IMG/VR virus record: IMGVR_UViG_3300009158_000247
Location: 1-20,613 of that record
DNA from: a virus
DNA: 20,613 nt
Strand: one strand, 5' to 3'
Below are positions 1 through 5,620 of this stretch, piece after piece. The notes below the pieces were generated by a model. That model had not been told where the DNA came from. It was given only the letters and a program-made list of their open reading frames with translations, and did not search any database. The first letter of the stretch is position 1. The number at the start of each line of letters is the position of its first letter. A program made the position numbers and the translations under genes.

Positions 1-67
1 GGGAGAATGTATTTCTTGGCTTGGGAAACGAAAGGCCATGCCGGATAGATGGAATGACGGATGTCAT
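1..67 (-). CDS. Start of an unidentified gene, cut by window edge
   Basis: An ATG at 67 overlaps the stop of the upstream gene in an ATGA junction, the same coupling used repeatedly in this cluster. The frame stays open to the window edge for 22 codons, beginning MTSVIPSIRHGLSF. Only the N-terminus is present, so no function can be assigned. The overlap and the continuous leftward gene order suggest a real gene that continues beyond position 1. Confidence 0.5.
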   Translation of the reverse strand, partial: MTSVIPSIRHGLSFPKPRNTFS

Positions 68-291
68 TTAGTAGCGTCACGAGTTGCCCTATATCGTGTG
101 ATAACTGAACCAGACAACGAGATTTTTCTAGCCTGCAAAGCACGAATGATTTGTGCAGGTCGCACAGTTGGATCGTTTAGGGCTTCAATTAAATCTTTGC
201 CATCGGCTTCACCAAGTTCGGCAACGATTTGGTCTATGCGATTACTTTGACCTGCTCGCTGTCCTTTTATTTCTGACAGGAATTTGCCCAC
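64..291 (-). CDS. Small helix-turn-helix-like protein
   Basis: A 75-residue charged soluble protein. I chose the GTG at 291 rather than the longer frame to 342 because AAGGGGG lies six bases upstream of it, whereas the longer start has no such site and would lie deep inside the preceding gene. The C-terminal half (DPTVRPAQIIRALQARKISL, then a short basic tail) has the spacing of a helix-turn-helix: small residues, a turn, then a recognition-like helix ending in Arg-Tyr-Arg. It resembles small HTH-like proteins found near actinobacteriophage lysis genes, but that is recollection rather than a search result. It overlaps the upstream DUF2746-like gene by 50 bases and the next gene by four. It could be a late regulator or a small terminase-like DNA-binding protein. 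The function is unproven. Confidence 0.6.
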   Translation of the reverse strand: MGKFLSEIKGQRAGQSNRIDQIVAELGEADGKDLIEALNDPTVRPAQIIRALQARKISLSGSVITRYRATRDATK

Positions 292-490
292 TAGATGCCC
301 CCTTGAGATGCCAATCGATGTGTGCATCCAACTTACTATCAATCTTCTCTACTTTTCCACCGACACTCCGCAAGATTTCCATGACGCTTGCATGGTCTTT
401 GGTGTTCTCGTTCTTCACTTTCAGCAGAAGCGTAGTAATGATTCCGCCAACTGCGGTGACCAACGCTGCGATGACGATGCCCCAATCCAC
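242..490 (-). CDS. DUF2746-like membrane protein of the lysis region
   Basis: An 82-residue protein with one N-terminal membrane segment (about residues 4-24, IVIAALVTAVGGIITTLLL). A charged helix follows, with the pattern ENTKDH...KVEKIDSKLDAHIDWHL, and then a basic tail. This layout matches the DUF2746-type proteins of mycobacteriophages and other actinobacteriophages, which commonly sit beside endolysin genes and are sometimes proposed as holin-like or spanin-like. The start is a GTG at 490, just after the endolysin TGA; its only upstream signal is a weak AAAGGC, so it probably depends on coupling. Topology predicts a membrane-anchored protein with an exposed coiled-coil stalk. The family match is by remembered pattern, and the lysis role is inferred from position. 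Confidence 0.65.
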   Translation of the reverse strand: MDWGIVIAALVTAVGGIITTLLLKVKNENTKDHASVMEILRSVGGKVEKIDSKLDAHIDWHLKGASSGQIPVRNKRTASRSK

Positions 491-491
491 A

Positions 492-1034
492 TCAAGCCTT
501 TACGCCTGTGTACCGAATGTGCCAAGGCTCAGCACCTTTACCGTTAGCGTCACCCAGAACCTCATGGCTGAAACCAAATCGGACTTCGTTGGCAAGTAAC
601 CATTGAAGGGTTGCACCATGCGCGTCTTTGATGTCGATAGCGATGCCGTATAGATGGCGTGAGCCACGCGCTTTGTCGTTTGCTGGGTCATCGTATGGGG
701 TGGCAAGCATTGCCATCCCAGGCTTGAGATAGTAAGTCTCGTTGTTCCAATGCTTTGTGGAGGCTCCGGCAATCGGTGCCTTTTGATAGCGCTGTAAGAA
801 TCCTGCGGTTTGCTGAGCTATTGAACGCAACGTGTCACCAGCTGATGTGGCCTTTAAGATGATGCCGTCAGCCTTCGCAGCGGTAGCCATCTCCTCAAAT
901 GCAGCAGCAGCACATTTTTCCAACTTGCCACCAGCAGACACAGCAACCACCATGTCAGGTGTTATCTGTGAAGGTTTCTTACCTTTGAGATGCTCGCACC
1001 AATGGATGTCCCGAACAGGCCAGTTCGGTTTCAT
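492..1034 (-). CDS. Endolysin, M15-family D-Ala-D-Ala/L-Ala-D-Glu peptidase
   Basis: A 180-residue protein with the zinc-peptidase signature of the M15/VanY group. SRHLYGIAIDI supplies the first zinc ligands His127 and Asp134 (S-x-H-x6-D), and EPWHIRY supplies catalytic Glu169 and the third ligand His172. It would cut peptide cross-links of host peptidoglycan at the end of infection. There is no signal peptide and no separate wall-binding domain, so export would depend on the adjacent holin candidates. Residues 1-60 form a separate N-terminal segment of unknown role. The ATG at 1034 overlaps the holin stop in ATGA, which points to coupled translation in a lysis cassette. Annotation as an M15 endolysin is secure from the motifs; the exact bond cleaved is not known. 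Confidence 0.88.
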   Translation of the reverse strand: MKPNWPVRDIHWCEHLKGKKPSQITPDMVVAVSAGGKLEKCAAAAFEEMATAAKADGIILKATSAGDTLRSIAQQTAGFLQRYQKAPIAGASTKHWNNETYYLKPGMAMLATPYDDPANDKARGSRHLYGIAIDIKDAHGATLQWLLANEVRFGFSHEVLGDANGKGAEPWHIRYTGVKA

Positions 1035-1267
1035 GCTTTAGGTTTTGCGCCGAATGCTTCGTTGATTTCAGCAACAGTCAACTGACCGTCAAGGCTGGCT
1101 TGAGCGAGGCGTTGGATAACGGTTGCCACAGCTGCGAATCCGGCAAGGATTGCACTCTTGTATATAGGCAAGTCTGGGGCGATGACGGCACTACCGCCGA
1201 TGATGGCTAGCGCTGACGATAGGAATACTGCGACGATTCGTCCTGCGATGTCTTGAACCTTTTTCAT
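1031..1267 (-). CDS. Putative holin, two membrane segments
   Basis: A 78-residue protein starting at the ATG at 1267, preceded by the purine-rich AAAGAAAGAAG. A longer frame to 1396 is open, but its extra 43 residues are the out-of-frame shadow of the 54-residue gene upstream. Two hydrophobic stretches (about residues 10-30 and 35-55) flank a short Pro-containing turn (APDLPIYKS). The charged C-terminus DGQLTVAEINEAFGAKPKA follows. Size, topology and position directly before the endolysin fit a class II holin of the r1t type. The start overlaps the upstream TGA and the stop overlaps the endolysin ATG, both as ATGA. The holin role is inferred from context and topology, with no decisive motif. 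Confidence 0.7.
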   Translation of the reverse strand: MKKVQDIAGRIVAVFLSSALAIIGGSAVIAPDLPIYKSAILAGFAAVATVIQRLAQASLDGQLTVAEINEAFGAKPKA

Positions 1268-1428
1268 TCTGTGTCTTCTTTCTTTAACGCGCCGATGAAG
1301 TGAAGAACGAGAGCTGCAATGGTGAGCCAGATCACGATCTTTTGAAGCCCACCAGATAGCGTCAAGATTGTTGTGACAGATGCAGCGATAGTCCAAATCA
1401 ACGCATGGAACTCACCCCAAAACTTCAT
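1264..1428 (-). CDS. 54-residue membrane protein, possible second holin or antiholin
   Basis: A short gene reading MKFWGEFHALIWTIAASV at its start. It has two predicted membrane segments (about residues 10-26 and 30-47) joined by the loop SGGLQK, and a charged tail KKEDTE. The ATG at 1428 overlaps the stop of the Thr-rich gene (ATGA), with AAGGAA just upstream. Its TGA overlaps the holin ATG in the same way. Being tightly coupled on both sides, it belongs to the lysis cassette. A pair of adjacent small membrane proteins is a usual holin/antiholin or pinholin arrangement. There is nothing here to say which of the two proteins forms the lesion. Confidence 0.65.
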   Translation of the reverse strand: MKFWGEFHALIWTIAASVTTILTLSGGLQKIVIWLTIAALVLHFIGALKKEDTE

Positions 1429-2795
1429 CACTTATTCCTTCGACTAGGTGCAGGGGCTACGGTCAAGAATACAGCAGATAGCGCAATCAACGCACGACGA
1501 GTTTTCACCGGCACCGTTGAGTTGAGTGGGACATAGGAGTCAGCGAAACCTTGAAAGATATTGAGTACAGATTCGAACGCTTTACGCACAGACGAAGGTG
1601 CCGATTGCACAGCTTCAACCACAGCCTCAGCCTCAGCCGGACTCAACTCCGTTGGACTGATTTCTTCAAACAATGCCACAGCCTGCTCACTCGTCACGCT
1701 GGCAAGAACTGTTGGGCTGGATACGAGTGAGGCTGCTTGGCTGGTATCCAAATCCTTTTCCAACACCTGTGTAACTAATGCTTGCACCTCAGCCTTGTCA
1801 GCCGTTCCCAGCGCGTCTAGGACGGCTACTAGCTCTTGGTTGCTGAGTGCAGGTTTAGCCTCGTCTGGGGGGCTTAGGACGCTTGTGGTGGGGTTCTCTG
1901 GGATGGTTGTGGGGGTAGGCTGTTCCGATGTTGTGGTCACATTCTCGGTCGTTGTGGTCACTTCTGCAACTGTCGTGGTTGTGGTTGACTGAGGCTCCGG
2001 TATGGGTTCTGTTGTCGTTGTTGACGGTTCGGTTGTTGTGGTTGGCGGTATATAAAGCGTCACAGGCACAGTCGAGGTCGTGGTCGTCGTCGTTGAGGTT
2101 GTGGTAGTAGATGTCGTTGTCGTTGAAGTCGTTGTTGAGGAGCTGGTAGTTGATGCGATATTTTCTTGGACTGTTGTTGTTGTTTGTAGTTCTCCCATTG
2201 TGGTTGATGGGGAGAGAGTAGATGTGGTGGACTCTGGCATCGTGGTCGTTAGGGCTGCTGCTGATTGTTGTTGTGTTGTTGTCGTAACAGACTGAACCCA
2301 CAACGACACATTCGTTATCGTCAGATTCCCTGGCTGACAACACGTATCAACCGAATACTGACGGAACGTAAACACATCCCCTTCAACCACCGGCACCGAT
2401 TTAGAACCAGCATCATTGTTCAACATCGTCAACTGGATGTAGTTCCCATTCACCGCATACTGAGGCGGGTCATACCAAGCACCATCATTAGTTTGATAAG
2501 CCCAATCAAAATCAACCGTGTTAACACCAGCAGGAATCGTGGCCTCAATCTTCACCCAATGAGACTGACCAGAACACCCACCATTATCAGCACCATGCAA
2601 CACCACCCCATTAGCAATAGTTTCAACAGACCCAGAAGCAGCACAAGACTGACTATAAACCCAACCACCAAAACCGTCAGCCTCAGCCGAAGGAACGAAA
2701 CTGAATAGCGAAACTAAAAGTGCTGGGGCTGCAATCAGCCAACGACTATGAAGTAATGATTTCAGGCGCAACGAAGGAATCCGAAACCTCGTCAT
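1428..2795 (-). CDS. Secreted, Thr-rich, host-like surface protein
   Basis: A 455-residue protein when started at the ATG at 2795. This start gives a textbook signal peptide: basic MTRFRIPSLRLKS, hydrophobic WLIAAPALLVSLFSFV, and cleavage near SAEA-D at about residue 39. An N-terminal beta-type domain follows (about 40-168) with Cys residues in SQSC, NGGC and DTCC. It resembles the jelly-roll-like domains of bacterial secreted proteins. Next comes a Thr/Ser/Pro linker of about 135 residues (171-305). A helical C-terminal domain (about 315-425) carries VLASVTSEQAVALFEEI and AVVEAVQSAPSSVRKAFE. The protein ends with a short hydrophobic segment (about 434-447) and basic APSRRNK. I associate this architecture with Acidimicrobiia surface proteins, not phage virion proteins. 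It overlaps the preceding gene by 50 bases and the next by four. The role is unknown: surface modification, exclusion or envelope disruption are all possible. Confidence 0.75.
   Translation of the reverse strand: MTRFRIPSLRLKSLLHSRWLIAAPALLVSLFSFVPSAEADGFGGWVYSQSCAASGSVETIANGVVLHGADNGGCSGQSHWVKIEATIPAGVNTVDFDWAYQTNDGAWYDPPQYAVNGNYIQLTMLNNDAGSKSVPVVEGDVFTFRQYSVDTCCQPGNLTITNVSLWVQSVTTTTQQQSAAALTTTMPESTTSTLSPSTTMGELQTTTTVQENIASTTSSSTTTSTTTTSTTTTSTTTTTTSTVPVTLYIPPTTTTEPSTTTTEPIPEPQSTTTTTVAEVTTTTENVTTTSEQPTPTTIPENPTTSVLSPPDEAKPALSNQELVAVLDALGTADKAEVQALVTQVLEKDLDTSQAASLVSSPTVLASVTSEQAVALFEEISPTELSPAEAEAVVEAVQSAPSSVRKAFESVLNIFQGFADSYVPLNSTVPVKTRRALIALSAVFLTVAPAPSRRNK
1884..2285 (-). repeat. Low-complexity Thr-codon tract (Thr-rich linker)
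   Basis: On the coding strand this is a run of ACN codons, densest at about 2060-2155, where units of TTTTS recur. It encodes the Thr/Ser/Pro linker of the secreted protein. Such tracts expand and contract by slippage, and in secreted actinobacterial proteins they are potential O-glycosylation sites. Confidence 0.85.
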
Positions 2796-2997
2796 AAATA
2801 TAACCAATACCGGCATAAATTTCGCGGAAGTTTCCGTTGTACGAAGTTTGCAACCATTGGCCTTCAATGCCAAGCGATGCTATAAAGGCTTGTCCTACTG
2901 GTTCGCTTTCTGGGAATGGCAGATTATCTATGTCATCGTTAGATACAACAATTACTTGTTGGACTTTGTTGTTTTTGATTTGTGCAAAGTGTGCCAT
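2746..2997 (-). CDS. Small tail-fibre-associated protein (MAHFA family), short form
   Basis: An 83-residue protein from the ATG at 2997, eight bases after the stop of the adhesin gene (GGAAGG upstream). It begins MAHFAQIKNNKVQQVIVVSN and contains WLQTSYNGNFREIYAGIGY followed by YDEVSDSFVAPE. This is the signature of a small protein widespread in marine and freshwater phages (MAHFAK...WKQTSYN...NYAGIGYTYD), usually beside tail-fibre genes and of undetermined function. Remembered homologues continue past the FIPPKP-like segment with about 20-40 more residues, whereas this one stops at PEIITS. The last 50 bases are shared with the signal-peptide region of the next gene. Family recognition is good; the role as a tail-tip or fibre accessory is inferred from position. 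Confidence 0.7.
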   Translation of the reverse strand: MAHFAQIKNNKVQQVIVVSNDDIDNLPFPESEPVGQAFIASLGIEGQWLQTSYNGNFREIYAGIGYIYDEVSDSFVAPEIITS

Positions 2998-2999
2998 GT

Positions 3000-4205
3000 T
3001 TAGGCCTTCCATCTAATATAAGCGACGCCTGATCCACCAGCACCAGCGTTGTTTGCACCTTGCGCACCGCCACCGCCTGAGCCTGTGTTCGCTGCAGCTG
3101 CGGTTCCAGTTGTTGTTCCACCAGCACCGCCGACAGATGATCCGCCTGCACCGCCTGACGCGCTACCTGCGCCGCCACCACCGCCACCCTTAAACAGCGA
3201 TGAACCGCCGATAAATGTGTTGACCTGCAACCCTGCTCCACCTGCACCACCGTTTGACGATGTGGCGTTAGATCCGACAACTGTTGTGCCACCGCCACCG
3301 CCACCAGCAGTTGTTGCTGTTGTTCCGCTGAACCCTGTCCCACCATTAAAGCCGAACAATGTTGAAATCGTTGTAAACAAACCGACGCCAGCTGTGGAAA
3401 CAAGGCCACCGCCACCGCCACATGTTCCTGGATACGCAATCAATGTTGTGTTGACGTCACCAGTACTTGCTCCACCCATGCCACCAGGAATAATGGTTTG
3501 AGGTTCTGCAGCTGTGGTTGCCATTGCCGAGGCCGATCCTTTGCCACCTGCAACACCATTTGTTGTTGAACCTGCACCACCAGCGCCAATTGTGATTGTT
3601 GTATTAGCAGTCAAATATGTTTCTACAAATTGCCAACCGCCAGCGCCACCGCCGCCACCGCCATAACCTGTTGCGTCGCCTCGACCTCCGCCACCGCCAC
3701 CAGCCCAAAGATATATTTCAAACAATCCTGCTTTGGTAACTGTCAATGTTCCTGTTGCGTTAAATTGCAAATACTGGTAATTCGTTCCGCTAATAGTTAC
3801 AGAGGTTGGTGCACCAATTCCGCCTGTAGCGGTTCCGTAACTTACACCACCTGAGGGAAAAAATATGGAGGCTGAGGCCGACGTGAAATAAAGTGTGCCG
3901 CCTCCCCACTGCCCCAAAGCAAGACTTCCTGAAGTAGTAACTGTGCAAGTACCAGCAGTAACTGTGCAAGTTCCTGTACCAATATTGATGATTTGTAAAG
4001 TATCGCCAGCCGTAAATAGTGATGTGTTCACAGTGATTGTTGTGTTTGATGCAGAGTTCATCACAACTCTGGTTCCCTTATCGGCAGCCACCAAAACATA
4101 TGAAGCAGTCTGTGTAGAAACAGTCCAGTTGTAATCGTTGGCCTGCAATGAGGTCATTTGAGCTGCGGTGAGCGTCTGACCAGTAGTGAATGTCTGAATC
4201 GCCAT
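3000..4205 (-). CDS. Glycine-rich tail fibre / adhesin
   Basis: A 401-residue protein. Residues 1-120 (MAIQTFTTGQTLTAAQM, then ASYVLVAADKGTRVVMNSAS and a Thr-rich beta segment) resemble the N-terminal module of tail-fibre-like proteins from freshwater phages. It probably attaches the protein to the tail. A short beta domain (about 130-167) ends in LFEIYLWAGG. From residue 168 almost to the end the protein is glycine-dominated, with runs of four to seven Gly and patches of Thr, Ala and Ser. It ends in the conserved-looking SGVAYIRWKA. Such Gly-rich regions occur in phage adhesins built as polyglycine-II sandwiches, for example T-even gp38-type proteins, where loops between Gly strands bind receptors. 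Receptor binding is inferred from the architecture and from its place after the baseplate genes. Confidence 0.75.
   Translation of the reverse strand: MAIQTFTTGQTLTAAQMTSLQANDYNWTVSTQTASYVLVAADKGTRVVMNSASNTTITVNTSLFTAGDTLQIINIGTGTCTVTAGTCTVTTSGSLALGQWGGGTLYFTSASASIFFPSGGVSYGTATGGIGAPTSVTISGTNYQYLQFNATGTLTVTKAGLFEIYLWAGGGGGGRGDATGYGGGGGGAGGWQFVETYLTANTTITIGAGGAGSTTNGVAGGKGSASAMATTAAEPQTIIPGGMGGASTGDVNTTLIAYPGTCGGGGGLVSTAGVGLFTTISTLFGFNGGTGFSGTTATTAGGGGGGTTVVGSNATSSNGGAGGAGLQVNTFIGGSSLFKGGGGGGAGSASGGAGGSSVGGAGGTTTGTAAAANTGSGGGGAQGANNAGAGGSGVAYIRWKA
3004..3704 (-). repeat. Gly-codon-rich low-complexity tract
   Basis: GGN-rich sequence on the coding strand (seen as ccaccgccacc-type runs on the plus strand) encoding the glycine-rich half of the adhesin. 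The repeats are imperfect and in frame. Recombination between such units is a known way for adhesin genes to vary. Confidence 0.8.
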
Positions 4206-4216
4206 AGTCCTCTACT

Positions 4217-4816
4217 CTAGCCTAAAGCTTTCGCTTGGTCATCTAACGCATCAGTACCCAAAATAAAATAGGTATAGATACGCGCTGGGTTCGTGTACAG
4301 GGTGACGATGTGACGGTCTGGGCTGATGTCATGGCTGATCCCTTCCAAAGCCATCAACTGTGTCACCGTCGACGGGGTGGACTTAGGGAACGTTTTTGTT
4401 ACCGAAATCTGCGACCCAATATCAAGGTTCGTGATCGTGGTTCGTTGCGCGTCAGTCAACCCGTTCATAATGATTCGGATATTGCCGAACCAAAATTTTG
4501 GTACAGGTTGAATAATAAACGATGATAAATCTCTAGCATCATCCAATGTTTCAAGAATCGTTACAACGACTGTTGTGGATTGGGTTCCAAATTGAGATAT
4601 AGATTCGGCTGCGATTGATTGTGCAGCTTGGATTGTGGTGTTGAGATTGCCTGCTGTTGGTGCTGGTGGGGCGATGGCAACTATGGCTTTATTGATAACT
4701 GATGAGTTTGTTGTGGTGATGTCGTTGGAGCGTTGGTAAGACGGTGCTGCAACCGAGTCAGCGAGTTGTCCTATACCAATAAAATCTAAGAATTTATCAA
4801 AATAGATACCAGGCAT
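4217..4816 (-). CDS. Tail protein, C-terminal-half-like fragment or separate gene
   Basis: A 199-residue protein that starts one base after the stop of the preceding tail gene, with no recognisable ribosome binding site. Residues 70-199 resemble the C-terminal part of minor tail / baseplate proteins of actinobacteria phages: an AESISQFGTQS-like segment, then FGNIRIIMNGLTDAQRTTI, then LDIGSQISVTKTF and EGISHDISPDRHIVTLYT. In the homologues I recall, this is continuous with a domain like the one encoded just upstream (4818-5618). The first 65 or so residues (MPGIYFDKFLDFIGIGQLAD onward, with a Pro/Ala/Thr stretch) match nothing I recognise. It is either the second half of a split tail protein or a gene that depends on termination-reinitiation at the upstream stop. 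Tail location is likely; a genuine split is less sure. Confidence 0.6.
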   Translation of the reverse strand: MPGIYFDKFLDFIGIGQLADSVAAPSYQRSNDITTTNSSVINKAIVAIAPPAPTAGNLNTTIQAAQSIAAESISQFGTQSTTVVVTILETLDDARDLSSFIIQPVPKFWFGNIRIIMNGLTDAQRTTITNLDIGSQISVTKTFPKSTPSTVTQLMALEGISHDISPDRHIVTLYTNPARIYTYFILGTDALDDQAKALG

Positions 4817-4817
4817 A

Positions 4818-5618
4818 TCAGCTGTTCACAATTTCAAATTCGGTAAATGGGATAGCAGTTCCGCCAGTATCAGCAAGTGTTGCTTCAATTGCTTGATAGT
4901 CACCGGTTAGACGGCGATCAAATGCGAATGCACCGTTTGCTTTAATAAATATGCGTCCCATTTCTGCAACATTTATTCGTTGTAGATATTCAAGTACTGT
5001 AGCTGATTGGTCAATCGGTGCGGTTCCAAGTTTCGCAATACCAGTATCAATATCTCGATCGCCTGCTTGAGCAAATAAACCAGCATTATTCAAAACTGTT
5101 CCGATTCGAGCACCAGAGTATTGAACTGCAGGCGTGAAGTTTGTGACAACAATGTTATTCATTGTGAATAGTTTGTCTGAGCAAGTAACTGTGACTACTG
5201 ATCGGTTTGGCTTTTCAATGGCCTGATTATATTGAGAAATAATACCTACGAAAAGATATGTTCCATTACGACTAACACGCACGTTTGAATTCAATTCAAA
5301 TCCAAGTCGTCCTTGCGTTGAATTGTAATACGGTGATGCAGTATTCACTAAAGAAAAATACCAGTCACGATCTTCTAAAACAATTGTTGCATTACTAGCC
5401 TGACCACTAATTTCACGATATTTATTTTGACGACCACGATCAATAGAAACAGATTTCACGTACGATGTCACATCAACAAATAAAGGTGATCCACCAAGCA
5501 CATACAGCGTTGAACCTAATACGCCAGCAGCTGCATCATCTAAACGAAATGCGTTTGTCGTCGCACCATAGTCCATCTCAACCATGTACGTTCCGCAGTT
5601 AGGGACAACAACAGCCAC
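4818..5618 (-). CDS. Minor tail / distal tail protein, N-terminal portion
   Basis: A 266-residue protein directly after the tape measure gene, the usual place for distal tail and baseplate hub proteins. It contains a short beta segment (TNAFRLDDAAAGVLGS), then FVDVTSYVKSVSIDRGRQNK, a pattern seen at the start of minor tail proteins (VDVTxYVxSxxIxRGR). The LEDRDWYFSLVNTASPYYN segment follows. The middle has TVTCSDKLFTMNN and a LEYLQRINVAEMGRIFIK segment typical of the hub domain. It ends abruptly at FTEFEIVNS, where related proteins as I recall them continue with a further domain that here lies in another frame. The start is a GTG at 5618, with AGGA about 11 bases upstream and two bases after the tape measure stop. 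Confidence 0.7.
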   Translation of the reverse strand: MAVVVPNCGTYMVEMDYGATTNAFRLDDAAAGVLGSTLYVLGGSPLFVDVTSYVKSVSIDRGRQNKYREISGQASNATIVLEDRDWYFSLVNTASPYYNSTQGRLGFELNSNVRVSRNGTYLFVGIISQYNQAIEKPNRSVVTVTCSDKLFTMNNIVVTNFTPAVQYSGARIGTVLNNAGLFAQAGDRDIDTGIAKLGTAPIDQSATVLEYLQRINVAEMGRIFIKANGAFAFDRRLTGDYQAIEATLADTGGTAIPFTEFEIVNS

Positions 5619-5620
5619 AA

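Noticed and set aside
153-599. Plus-strand 148-codon frame
   Set aside because: It is antisense to the DUF2746-like and HTH-like genes and to the end of the endolysin, with no start signal and no recognisable domain.
500-772. Second minus-strand frame inside the endolysin gene
   Set aside because: It is a shifted copy of the M15 peptidase region; the zinc-binding motifs are all in the longer frame.
1884-2285. Repeats that might suggest a CRISPR array
   Set aside because: The units are in-frame Thr codons of three to fifteen bases with no regular repeat-spacer pattern.
1855-2343. Minus-strand 162-codon frame rich in Asn, Asp and His
   Set aside because: It is the shifted reading of the ACN-rich Thr linker (low-complexity DNA stays open in several frames) and lacks any domain or start signal.
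2939-3439. Minus-strand 166-codon frame rich in Gln and Val
   Set aside because: It is a shifted frame of the Gly-rich tract that runs through the adhesin stop, with no protein-like character.
3049-3501. Plus-strand Pro-rich open frame of 150 codons
   Set aside because: It is the exact antisense of the Gly-rich adhesin: Gly codons GGN read backward give Pro and Ala codons. There is no ribosome binding site, and all confident genes are on the minus strand.
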